In this document: piece after piece, positions 43,413 through 49,835 of the stretch
Layout: every line of letters starts with the position of its first letter
How positions within the stretch are numbered: the stretch's first letter is position 1
Source: Clostridia bacterium
GTDB taxonomy: Bacteria; Bacillota; Clostridia; Lachnospirales; Lachnospiraceae
Assembly: GCA_910575725.1 (NCBI GenBank)
Contig: CAJTFE010000036.1
Coordinates: 1-49,835, forward strand
Direction: 5' to 3'
DNA: 49,835 nt
The notes under the pieces: generated by a model
Database searches by the model: none
Told to the model about the DNA's origin: nothing
What the model saw: the letters and a program-made list of their open reading frames with translations, nothing else
Position numbers and translations under genes: made by a program

Positions 43413-44454
43413 ACGAATATTTTTGATGGGTTTTCTTACCTTCTGCCTGTTTTTCCAGTCTGCGTCTATCACGGGGCTGGCAGCCGATGAGGCCGGCACG
43501 GAGCAAAAGACGGAGCCTTATACCTACAGCATTACCTTTTATGCCGGGAATCAGGGGGCATTCGCAGGAACGGAAGGGATAACCGTTGTGGAAAGCGGCG
43601 CCCCGGGCGGCGGAAAGGTTGAAAAAAGTATGCGCGGGGACGGAAGCGCCATTACCGTGAAGGGTCTGAAGGCAGGAGATCAAGTGATTTTCAGCGGTAT
43701 CCAGAGCCAGGGAGAGGGCGCTCCGGTAACGCTTGGGGAGGATAGCCCTTACTATGTGAGGGGACTGCGCAAGAGCGGCTATGACAACGATACGGTGGCT
43801 GCCCCTTCCTTTATGGTGGAGCAGGATCAAGATTATGTGGTGGCATACGGAATCAAGGGGGAGATGGTCTCCTATGTGATTCATTACCAGGACACAGAGG
43901 GCAATACGCTGGCCCCAAGCCGTACTTTTTACGGAAATGCGGGGGATCGGCCTGTGGTGGCGTTTCTGTATATTGAGGGCTATGAGCCCCAGGCTTACAA
44001 TCTGACCAAGGAGCTGTCCAAGAATGAGGCAGAGAATGTATTTACCTTTGTTTACAGCCAGGTGAGCGGCGGAGGAGCTGCGCAGGAGACGGTAGATGAG
44101 GGCACGGGCACGACTGCTGCAGAAGGAGAAGGCGGCCAGGGCGCCGGAACCGGAGAGGGCGGCACAGGCGGCGACGGCACGGAGGCAGCTGCGGAGGCTG
44201 ACGGGGAGGATGCAGGCGGCGCCGGAGAAAATGCGGAGATTGGGGACGAAGAGATTCCCTTAAGCGACGGGCCGGAGGATCTGGTGGATCTGGATGATGA
44301 AGATACGCCTCTTGGCTTCAGCTTAAAGGATCTGGATGTGGCAACGAATATGCTGGGCGCTTTGGTAGTGGGCGTGAGCGGCGCGGCTGCGCTGGTGGTG
44401 CTGCTTGTGATCCTTGTGAAGCGGCGCAGGGCAGAGGCTGCGAAAAATAATTAG
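43405..44454 (+). CDS. MucBP-domain surface protein
   Basis: A 349-residue exported protein. A signal peptide (FLMGFLTFCLFFQSASITGL) leads to a beta-rich domain. A MucBP domain follows near residues 150-215 (YVIHYQDTEGNTLAPSRTFY, then ENVFTFVYS); such domains bind mucin glycans. A low-complexity Gly/Glu/Ala stalk (about 220-290) carries the head away from the membrane. One C-terminal helix (MLGALVVGVSGAAALVVLLV) and KRRR end it. It starts at GTG 43405, overlapping the previous gene by 8 bases, with AGGAGG upstream. A role in mucus adhesion is plausible. Confidence 0.75.
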   Translation: MIRRIFLMGFLTFCLFFQSASITGLAADEAGTEQKTEPYTYSITFYAGNQGAFAGTEGITVVESGAPGGGKVEKSMRGDGSAITVKGLKAGDQVIFSGIQSQGEGAPVTLGEDSPYYVRGLRKSGYDNDTVAAPSFMVEQDQDYVVAYGIKGEMVSYVIHYQDTEGNTLAPSRTFYGNAGDRPVVAFLYIEGYEPQAYNLTKELSKNEAENVFTFVYSQVSGGGAAQETVDEGTGTTAAEGEGGQGAGTGEGGTGGDGTEAAAEADGEDAGGAGENAEIGDEEIPLSDGPEDLVDLDDEDTPLGFSLKDLDVATNMLGALVVGVSGAAALVVLLVILVKRRRAEAAKNN

Positions 44455-44507
44455 TCAAAGAAACAATATCTTATTTTCTATTCGATTTTTCTGTTCATTT
44501 ACTTTTG

Positions 44508-44544
44508 GCGAACAAGGGGGACAACGGAGCTTCCTCTTGTTCGC
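44508..44544. terminator. Hairpin after the SipW-type locus
   Basis: GCGAACAAG at 44508-44516 pairs with CTTGTTCGC at 44536-44544, with further G/C pairing inside. The right side resembles the hairpin at 20430-20476 (CTTGTTC-CTGA-GGTAT). The 44455-44765 gap otherwise holds only the promoter below. Confidence 0.55.
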
Positions 44545-44626
44545 TGAAGGTATATAATTTCCCTTATAATGTGTATACAGGTATTACTTGTTTATTTGTT
44601 TTTCTATTGATAAAATATGCGCCAAA

Positions 44627-44655
44627 TTGATATTTCAAGAATTTTCTGATATAAT
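44627..44655 (+). promoter_or_regulatory. Promoter of the DUF4869 operon
   Basis: TTGATA at 44627-44632, a 17-bp spacer and TATAAT at 44650-44655. It leaves a leader of about 105 nt before the start at 44766. Confidence 0.7.
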
Positions 44656-44765
44656 ATGAGCATGAAAGCAGGTGAAAAAGCATAGCAGAGTTAATAGTTA
44701 AGGGCAGCAAAGGTAAACTTAGCTATGTATTATTATAGGTGGGAAATGGGTTTAAAGGAGTATTT

Positions 44766-45212
44766 ATGATATACATTTACAAATCATACAATAATATAGA
44801 TAAATTACAAGTCATAGAAGATCCTGAAGCATTTTTCAATGGGTATATAACAGCACAAGAGTTTGACAGCACTGACATAGATGCAATGAAGGCTATAGAT
44901 AAAGCTGAGTTACTGGATAAGGCTATAGGTACAATAAAAACGCCAAGAGGAATAACATCCATAGACCACTTATCGACTGGATGCAAAACAATTATAGTAT
45001 ACAACTATATGTTAAAACATATTGATACAAAAAAGATATTTTTAGACCTTTCATACTGTGGTGTAAATGCACTAGAGTATATTTTTAGCATAGCGGAAAA
45101 TCAAGATAAAATTAAGTTTATATTAAGGCACAAAGATAGAGTTTATGAATGTAAAGATAGAGAATATATAATAGATGGAAACAGGCAGATAACCAATCTG
45201 GCATATATGTAA
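44766..45212 (+). CDS. DUF4869-family protein
   Basis: A 148-residue soluble protein. The family pattern shows as IDKAELLDKAIGTIKTPRGI, then STGCKTIIVYNYM, CGVNALEYIFSIAE and IKFILRH. I recall this arrangement (IDKSEV, LSGGVKTLI, LRH) from DUF4869 proteins of gut Clostridia; no function is known. ATG 44766 follows AAAGGAG at 44754-44760. It is the first gene of an AT-rich operon with a mini-ATPase and two overlapping ORFs. The base composition contrasts sharply with the GC-rich locus just upstream, which suggests transfer. Confidence 0.65.
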   Translation: MIYIYKSYNNIDKLQVIEDPEAFFNGYITAQEFDSTDIDAMKAIDKAELLDKAIGTIKTPRGITSIDHLSTGCKTIIVYNYMLKHIDTKKIFLDLSYCGVNALEYIFSIAENQDKIKFILRHKDRVYECKDREYIIDGNRQITNLAYM

Positions 45213-45228
45213 GGGGGAGGAAGGTATA

Positions 45229-45672
45229 TTGAATGCATACAATTATGAATCAAATATACTAGATATAAAGGATAAGTACAATAATCATTATATATTACAG
45301 CTAAGAGGTAACAAGACACTGATAAAGGGCAGCAGCGGAACTGGAAAGACTTATGTATATGATATGATAGAAGCAATAAAAAAGAAAAAATTGCAGTCTG
45401 ACTATAGTGTAGAAAATATAGTTCCGATCAGTGAATTAAATATAGAGCAGCTTTCTAAATATAAAGATAAATTAATAATTATAGACAGAGCAGAGTTTAT
45501 ACTAAAAGAAGAAGATATATTACACATAAACAGTGATACATCGAACAGGTATTTAATATTTTCACGTGTAGCGCTTGGGTTAGACTTATCCCCGAATCAT
45601 CAAGGAGACTTAATAACAGAAAATGGCATCACAAAAATACAATACAGATTCAATGTAAAAGGATGGGGTTAA
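45229..45672 (+). CDS. Minimal P-loop ATPase of the DUF4869 operon
   Basis: A 147-residue protein with Walker A GSSGTGKT at 34-41 and a Walker B-like KLIIIDRAE at 81-89. It lacks the extra domains of standard AAA or ABC proteins, and the short length points to a stand-alone NTPase core. TTG 45229 is used, preceded by GGGAGGAAGG. It lies 16 bases after the DUF4869 gene and its product probably acts with it. I do not recognise a named family. ATP-dependent regulation of a partner protein is an inference. Confidence 0.7.
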   Translation: MNAYNYESNILDIKDKYNNHYILQLRGNKTLIKGSSGTGKTYVYDMIEAIKKKKLQSDYSVENIVPISELNIEQLSKYKDKLIIIDRAEFILKEEDILHINSDTSNRYLIFSRVALGLDLSPNHQGDLITENGITKIQYRFNVKGWG

Positions 45673-45674
45673 GC

Positions 45675-45983
45675 ATGATATATTTTATATCAGAAGATTC
45701 AAATTCAGCGCATATATTTTGGTTAGCTGTTTTCAATACATTTGCTAAAAATTATAAAGAGATAAATACAAATATAAACGGTGATGTAGTATATGGTAAT
45801 ACAAGTTTAGAAGAAAAGGTGGATAATGCTTTAAACTTAATGAAAAAAGGTGATGCACTTTTCATAGCTTTTGATAATATAGGATCTCCATTACAAAACA
45901 ATGGTTCGACATTTGATTCTGGGGATTTTATACTTAATACAAGTGCAAAATGTAAGCTAAAAAGTATAGAACTGCTTTTATGA
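45675..45983 (+). CDS. Unknown protein, TOPRIM-like N-terminal part
   Basis: A 102-residue product. It begins MIYFISEDSNSAHIFWLAVF, then KKGDALFIAFDNIGSP. An early acidic residue after a beta-strand followed by a D in a second hydrophobic strand is reminiscent of TOPRIM folds, but the match is weak. ATG 45675 lies 2 bases after the ATPase stop. Its stop overlaps the next ORF as ATGA in the -1 frame. The two may be separate coupled genes or one protein split by a frameshift. Confidence 0.5.
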   Translation: MIYFISEDSNSAHIFWLAVFNTFAKNYKEINTNINGDVVYGNTSLEEKVDNALNLMKKGDALFIAFDNIGSPLQNNGSTFDSGDFILNTSAKCKLKSIELLL

Positions 45984-46393
45984 TTGCAGACGTATTGAAA
46001 TATGTAAGATACTGTATTGACAACGATATAGAGTACTATGATAAAAATAATGTATATGTGAAATATATAATATCATTAGTACCGAATGCTGGCATAAATA
46101 AGGAACACTTTGACGATGCACTTTTGAGACAGGCTACAGCGTCTATAAAAAACGGACTTTTTAGTATAAAAAAAGAAGGTAATGGGTTGGGGGAATGTTG
46201 GATAACAAGCTGTGAAGAAATAAGGGATAGAAAGAAAAATAGCAAAGTGTATAGTACGATACTTCATTTTTGTAAGAATTGCAAATTTAAGTTAAGTAAT
46301 GCGTATAGTAAAGAAAAATTAATACACATAAACAAAAATTCAATACTAAGATTTGCAGATACAGACTTTGAGCAGCTTGAAAATTACACATAA
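45980..46393 (+). CDS. Unknown helical protein of the DUF4869 operon
   Basis: A 137-residue product starting at the ATGA overlap. The N-terminal part (MIADVLKYVRYCIDNDIEYY) is helical. The rest is Lys/Asn-rich with cysteines (LHFCKNCKFKL). I recognise no domain. It has no ribosome-binding site of its own, so it needs translational coupling or frameshifting from the gene upstream. It is the last gene before a terminator. Confidence 0.5.
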   Translation: MIADVLKYVRYCIDNDIEYYDKNNVYVKYIISLVPNAGINKEHFDDALLRQATASIKNGLFSIKKEGNGLGECWITSCEEIRDRKKNSKVYSTILHFCKNCKFKLSNAYSKEKLIHINKNSILRFADTDFEQLENYT

Positions 46394-46397
46394 CAAT

Positions 46398-46415
46398 AAA
46401 ATAGTTAACTATTTT
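46398..46415 (+). terminator. Terminator-like palindrome after the DUF4869 operon
   Basis: AAAATAGTTAACTATTTT is a perfect 18-bp palindrome, followed by TT, 5 bases after the last stop codon. The same outer arms occur in the TetR operator at 47649-47683. Confidence 0.5.
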
Positions 46416-46443
46416 TTAGAGTAATATGTTTACTCAATGATTT

Positions 46444-46479
46444 TAAAAGCCTGTGGACAATGAAAGCAACGGGCTTTTA
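46444..46479. terminator. Second terminator after the DUF4869 operon
   Basis: TAAAAGCC at 46444-46451 pairs with GGCTTTTA at 46472-46479, followed by T-rich sequence. Confidence 0.6.
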
Positions 46480-46537
46480 TATTTTGTTCAATTCCACGGT
46501 TTCAGAGAATCTTTACAGAAGGAAGAGATTGTTCCTG

Positions 46538-46606
46538 CCATACCACAAGAACATAGATATACAAAGAAAATAAGGGGAAGTAAATGTTAATATATCTATG
46601 GTATGG
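46538..46606. repeat. Inverted repeat in the 46.4-46.9 kb gap
   Basis: CATAGATATA (46552-46561) and TATATCTATG (46591-46600) are perfect inverted copies. CCATACC and GGTATGG extend them with asymmetric spacing. A GCCAA/TTGGC palindrome lies near 46656. The gap holds no ORF; it may be the footprint of a small mobile element. Confidence 0.45.
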
Positions 46607-46810
46607 TATACTAGTGAAAAATCGGAGGTGAAGGTTGAAAAATAGTAAATTAAGCCAAAATTGGCAATAAGACACAAAAAACAGGCTCACATAGTGAACC
46701 TATTCTACGGTATTCCCACCTTTGAAAAGAGGCCACCTGCATATCAATACTTAACGGGTGGGTGCATCAGCCATTGATACCGGGATGCCTAATTATTAGA
46801 TTAACTATAA

Positions 46811-46855
46811 CACAAAATGCTTGGCACGAAAACCCTTTTCATGGCGTTTTGTGCC
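46811..46855 (+). promoter_or_regulatory. Leader with mutually exclusive hairpins before the HAD gene
   Basis: CACAAAATGC (46811-46820) can pair with GCGTTTTGTG (46845-46854). GGCACGAAAAC (46823-46833) can pair with the same segment, GTTTTGTGCC (46846-46855). Only one can form at a time, as in attenuators, but no T-run follows. Confidence 0.35.
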
Positions 46856-46887
46856 TTGAGCGGAGCGAAAGGAATGGATATAAAAAA

Positions 46888-47553
46888 ATGATAAAAGCAA
46901 TATTTATGGATTATACAGGAACAATCATTCAGGAAAAGGGAGCGGATTTGGAAAAAATCGTTTCCCGGATATGGAAAAACAGCCGGCTTGAAACAGTGGA
47001 AGAGACAGTGAGATATTGGTGGAGCCAGTTAAAAACGATGGAAGAGAAAAGTTATGGCGATGCTTTTTTGACAGAAGATGAGATTGTTGACTGTCTGCTG
47101 GAAAGGCTTGGCTGGGAGGAAGGCTTGGAGGATGATTTTTCCCAGCTGCATAAGCTGTTTCAGAGGTTTTGGATGTATGCGCCGGTTTTTGATGATGTAA
47201 AGGAATTTTTTGAAAAATGCCCCCTTCCGATTTATGTAATAACAAATAACGGGGCCTGTTATGTGCAGGAATGCCTGGAGCAGAACGGCCTTACGGCCGC
47301 CGGGATTATTTCCGGAGAAATGGTACGGGCCTATAAGCCTCATAAAGAGGTGTTCGATTATGCTTTGAAAATAAGCGGATGCGCTGCCAGCGAGGTGATT
47401 CATATTGGGGACTCTGTTGTATCGGATGTAAATGGAGCGTCTGCGGCGGGCATAACGCCTGTCCTTATAGATAGAAAGGCGGAAGTGCAGAGTGCGGATT
47501 ACAAAGTGATACACCGGCTTACAGAAGTGTTTAAGTATCTGGAATGTATCTGA
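46888..47553 (+). CDS. HAD-superfamily hydrolase
   Basis: A 221-residue haloacid-dehalogenase-type phosphatase. Motif I is DYTGT with nucleophile Asp8; a Thr replaces the usual second Asp, as in some HAD branches. Motif II is in VITNNG, motif III is the Lys in YKPHKEVF and motif IV is IHIGDSVVSDV. An alpha-helical cap lies at about residues 20-100. The substrate, probably a sugar or nucleotide phosphate, cannot be told. ATG 46888 starts the conserved domain. AAAGGA lies about 14 bases upstream, which is a little far. Confidence 0.8.
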   Translation: MIKAIFMDYTGTIIQEKGADLEKIVSRIWKNSRLETVEETVRYWWSQLKTMEEKSYGDAFLTEDEIVDCLLERLGWEEGLEDDFSQLHKLFQRFWMYAPVFDDVKEFFEKCPLPIYVITNNGACYVQECLEQNGLTAAGIISGEMVRAYKPHKEVFDYALKISGCAASEVIHIGDSVVSDVNGASAAGITPVLIDRKAEVQSADYKVIHRLTEVFKYLECI

Positions 47554-47573
47554 CGAAACTGCTTTTTATAGAC

Positions 47574-47607
47574 TCAGGGAAGCAGCCGTTTGCGGTTACT
47601 TCCCTGA
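47574..47607. terminator. Hairpin after the HAD gene
   Basis: TCAGGGAAG at 47574-47582 pairs with CTTCCCTGA at 47599-47607, with inner CCG/CGG pairing. There is no T-run. Confidence 0.5.
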
Positions 47608-47624
47608 AAGTGTGTCTGCAGCTA

Positions 47625-47683
47625 TTGCCAAAACAGTAGGATAGTGATAAAATAGTTATTGACTGGTAGTCAATAACTATTTT
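47625..47683 (+). promoter_or_regulatory. Promoter and TetR-type operator
   Basis: TTGCCA at 47625-47630, a 17-bp spacer and TAAAAT at 47648-47653. A perfect palindrome with 16-bp arms (AAAATAGTTATTGACT, 3-base centre, complement) spans 47649-47683 and overlaps the -10 and start point. The TetR-family gene follows 20 bases later, so autorepression is expected. Confidence 0.8.
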
Positions 47684-47703
47684 TTAAGGGGGAAAACTAA
47701 AAA

Positions 47704-48363
47704 TTGGCTAGACCTGTAAAAAAAACACCAGATGAATGGAGAAAAGAAATTCTTGATGCCGCGAAAACGCTATTTGCTTCCAAAGGATATGAGGAAACCT
47801 CGATTTCCGATATTATGGATATGGCAGGCGGGGCAAAAGGAATGTTCTACCGCTTTTTTCAAAGCAAAGAAGAGGTTATGCACGCATTAGGAAATCAAAT
47901 GTTTTTTGAGAATAATCCTTTTGATGCAATCAAAGAACGGAATGACCTGAACGGATTACAAAAAATTAAGTCACTGCTGGCATTGAATCGATCAGATGCA
48001 GAGCGTAATCAACTGAGTATGCAGGCAGTCCCTATTCTAAAAGATCCCCATATTTTAGCCGCAGCAGTGGAGGAAAACCGGCGTGTGCTGACTCCTTTAT
48101 GGTTAGAGCTGCTGGAAGAGGGAAAAAATGACGGTTCAATCAAGACGGAATATGCAAAAGAGCTTTCCGAACTTTTGCCGCTCATTAACTTTTGGCTGAT
48201 GCCGACGGTATTTCCGGCAACGGAGGAAGAGATACATCATAAATACCATTGTGTAATGGATGTATTAGACTATATGGGACTGCCGGTTTTCGATGATGAA
48301 GCTGTATCATTTACGGAAAAACTTATCGCTGATATTTCGGAAAAAGGAGGGAATGAACTGTGA
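47704..48363 (+). CDS. TetR/AcrR-family transcriptional repressor
   Basis: A 219-residue repressor. The N-terminal helix-turn-helix (EILDAAKTLFASKGYEETSI, then SDIMDMAGGAKGMFYRFFQS) is typical of the family. The C-terminal ligand-binding part is helical and poorly conserved. It starts at TTG 47704 with AAGGGGGAAAAC upstream. The stop overlaps the exporter's GTG start by 4 bases, so both are made together. It should bind the palindrome at 47649-47683 and release it when a drug-like ligand binds. Confidence 0.87.
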   Translation: MARPVKKTPDEWRKEILDAAKTLFASKGYEETSISDIMDMAGGAKGMFYRFFQSKEEVMHALGNQMFFENNPFDAIKERNDLNGLQKIKSLLALNRSDAERNQLSMQAVPILKDPHILAAAVEENRRVLTPLWLELLEEGKNDGSIKTEYAKELSELLPLINFWLMPTVFPATEEEIHHKYHCVMDVLDYMGLPVFDDEAVSFTEKLIADISEKGGNEL

Positions 48364-49607
48364 CACAAAGATTATTTACAAAAAATTTTGTGCTTCTTAT
48401 CTTAGGGCAGTTGACATCATTGTTTGGTAATTTCATACTGAAGCTTGCATTGTCTATGTATGTGCTGGAAGTAACTGGTTCGGCTGCTATATTCGCAGGG
48501 ATATTATCTATTGCCGCAATTCCGACGATCGTTCTTTCGCCATTAGGCGGCATTCTTGCAGACAGGGCAGACAGGCGGAATATTATGGTTGCACTGGATG
48601 GATTAACAGGTATGTCGGTTTTATGCGCGGCGCTTCTTTTGTCTGAAAGGAATGCTCTAACTGTAATCAGTGTGCTGCTTGTCGTACTTTCTGTTTTGGG
48701 GGCATTTGAAACACCAACAGTACAGGCGTGTATTCCGACTATGCTGCAAGGCGACAATATAATGAAAGGAAATGCTGTTGTAAATCAGGCAGCTTCCTTG
48801 TCTTATTTAATGGCTCCAATGATAGGCGGCGTACTGTATGCGCTGTTTGGTTTAAAGCCTGTTATGTATGCAAGCGTTGTCTGCTTTTTTATTACAGCAC
48901 TGTTTGAATGTTTTATAAAATTAAGTTATCAGCATTTGGAGAGTCAGGGCGAGATACTGTCAATTGTCAAACAGGACTTCCTGTCAAGTATGCAATATAT
49001 TTCAAAAGAACAGTCGAGCATTGCAAAAATGTTGTTCTTGACCGCATTTTCAAGATTTTTTGTGATGGGTATTACCATAGTTGGGCTTCCCTTTATTGTG
49101 CGTACCGTTCTTGGATTAAATGCACGGTATTATGGAGCAGCGGAAAGCTCGTTAGCGGTTGCCGTAATCATAGGAAGCGTTGCAGCAGGACTTCTTGCAG
49201 AGAAAATGAAAATACATAGATTAGCTGTCTTGCTTGCTTCTATGGGAGTTTTTCTCATTCCTGCCGGAATTGTTTTTCTGTGTCCGGCTGATTCCATTAT
49301 AAAATATGCTGTCATACTTGTTTCTTTTTGCGGTATGCAGATTGTAATTAGTATGTTTTCTATTTTCGCAGTTTCCCTTATACAGCAAAGTACACCGAAT
49401 CATCTGATTGGAAAAGTAATGGCTTATACATCTACGGTTACCTTGTGCGTTCAACCTATAGGACAGATTGTGTACGGCTTTTTATTTGATCGCTTTCGTA
49501 ATATGATTTATCTATGTTTAATACCGACTGGTGGAATTGTATGTGCCGTTGGGATGTCTGCAATGGGATTCTTTAGAAAGTTTGAAAAAGAACAGCAGTC
49601 CAGCTAA
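48360..49607 (+). CDS. MFS efflux transporter
   Basis: A 415-residue major facilitator protein with about 12 helices. The motif A-like GGILADRADRRNIM lies between helices 2 and 3, and the N-terminus (LGQLTSLFGNFILKLALSMY) resembles the macrolide-efflux (DHA3/MefA-like) group. It is coupled to the TetR repressor by a GTGA overlap. It most likely exports a toxic compound; the substrate is unknown. Confidence 0.85.
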   Translation: MTQRLFTKNFVLLILGQLTSLFGNFILKLALSMYVLEVTGSAAIFAGILSIAAIPTIVLSPLGGILADRADRRNIMVALDGLTGMSVLCAALLLSERNALTVISVLLVVLSVLGAFETPTVQACIPTMLQGDNIMKGNAVVNQAASLSYLMAPMIGGVLYALFGLKPVMYASVVCFFITALFECFIKLSYQHLESQGEILSIVKQDFLSSMQYISKEQSSIAKMLFLTAFSRFFVMGITIVGLPFIVRTVLGLNARYYGAAESSLAVAVIIGSVAAGLLAEKMKIHRLAVLLASMGVFLIPAGIVFLCPADSIIKYAVILVSFCGMQIVISMFSIFAVSLIQQSTPNHLIGKVMAYTSTVTLCVQPIGQIVYGFLFDRFRNMIYLCLIPTGGIVCAVGMSAMGFFRKFEKEQQSS

Positions 49608-49753
49608 GAGATGCATAAGCTGCAGGCCGGGCCGGCATAACAGCAGCCTCAGCACCACACTATTTCAGAAAATGTTGAAAGAACGGGCAAAAGAGGAAAT
49701 GTAAATTGGTAGATTTCGACGGAAATACCTTTTATAATGAAATAGACATATAT

Positions 49754-49772
49754 CCCCCATTTGAAATGGGGG
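49754..49772. terminator. Hairpin after the MFS gene
   Basis: CCCCCATTT and AAATGGGGG form a 9-bp stem with a 1-nt centre, too tight for a normal loop, so the inner pairs will open. No T-run follows. A TATAAT at 49820-49825 without a good -35 hints at a gene starting beyond the window. Confidence 0.4.
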
Positions 49773-49835
49773 CCGAGGCAAAGCCGTAGCGTTGCATAAA
49801 GTACTAAAACCTCCTATGCTATAATGATATTGGTT

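Noticed and set aside
1..49835. tRNA or rRNA genes
   Set aside because: No cloverleaf with GGTTCGA-type T-arm or rRNA signature was seen on either strand; a tRNA scan would be decisive.

Overview
The window looks like a chromosomal segment of a Gram-positive, spore-forming Clostridia, most likely a gut Lachnospiraceae. Supporting signs are strong Shine-Dalgarno sites with frequent TTG/GTG starts, an AddAB-type recombination nuclease, a PhoR/PhoB-like pair with a Bacillus-style Pho box, collagen-like BclA-type proteins, a SipW-type signal peptidase locus and a SARP/BTAD regulator. Core genes are GC-rich; the two accessory blocks (about 0.3-6.4 kb and 44.6-46.4 kb) are clearly AT-richer. No rRNA, tRNA or CRISPR array was seen.

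Layout. 0-6.4 kb is a decayed accessory island: a DUF4143 ATPase behind a promoter flanked by two palindromes, a gene remnant, a KAP-type NTPase cut off by a degraded insertion sequence, and a TOTE-type primase-helicase. 6.6-10 kb is a cassette of two collagen-like proteins around a glycosyltransferase, with sigma-K-like promoters suggesting a spore-surface role. 10.1-11.6 kb encodes a membrane glycosyltransferase-like protein. 12.2-16.2 kb is a phosphate module: a Pho box, a Na/Pi cotransporter with a PhoU tail, a histidine kinase and a response regulator. 16.4-20.4 kb holds a VTT membrane protein, two overlapping GT4 glycosyltransferases and a GerMN-like lipoprotein.

20.6-21.2 kb has no convincing ORF. 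It has a consensus promoter, a purine-rich structured stretch of about 560 nt and a terminator, so it probably encodes a large non-coding RNA. 21.3-32.8 kb carries an ABC transporter (ATPase plus coiled-coil FtsX permease) running directly into addB and addA, followed by tandem palindromic repeats. Then come a PfkB sugar kinase, a Fic protein behind a five-copy octamer array, and a minus-strand iadA-yfcC pair for isoaspartyl dipeptide use. 38.1-39.7 kb is a tyrosine recombinase split by a -1 frame change at a slippery heptamer, flanked by near-identical hairpins.

39.8-44.5 kb is a SipW-type surface/matrix locus (decayed SARP regulator, truncated surface-protein tail, two SipW-type secreted proteins, SipW-like peptidase, two membrane-anchored surface proteins). 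44.6-46.4 kb is a compact AT-rich operon (DUF4869 protein, mini P-loop ATPase, two overlapping ORFs with weak TOPRIM-like features); it is the best candidate here for an undescribed, perhaps defensive, system. The window closes with a HAD hydrolase and a TetR-MFS efflux pair with an obvious operator. All function calls come from reading the sequence; no database search was run.
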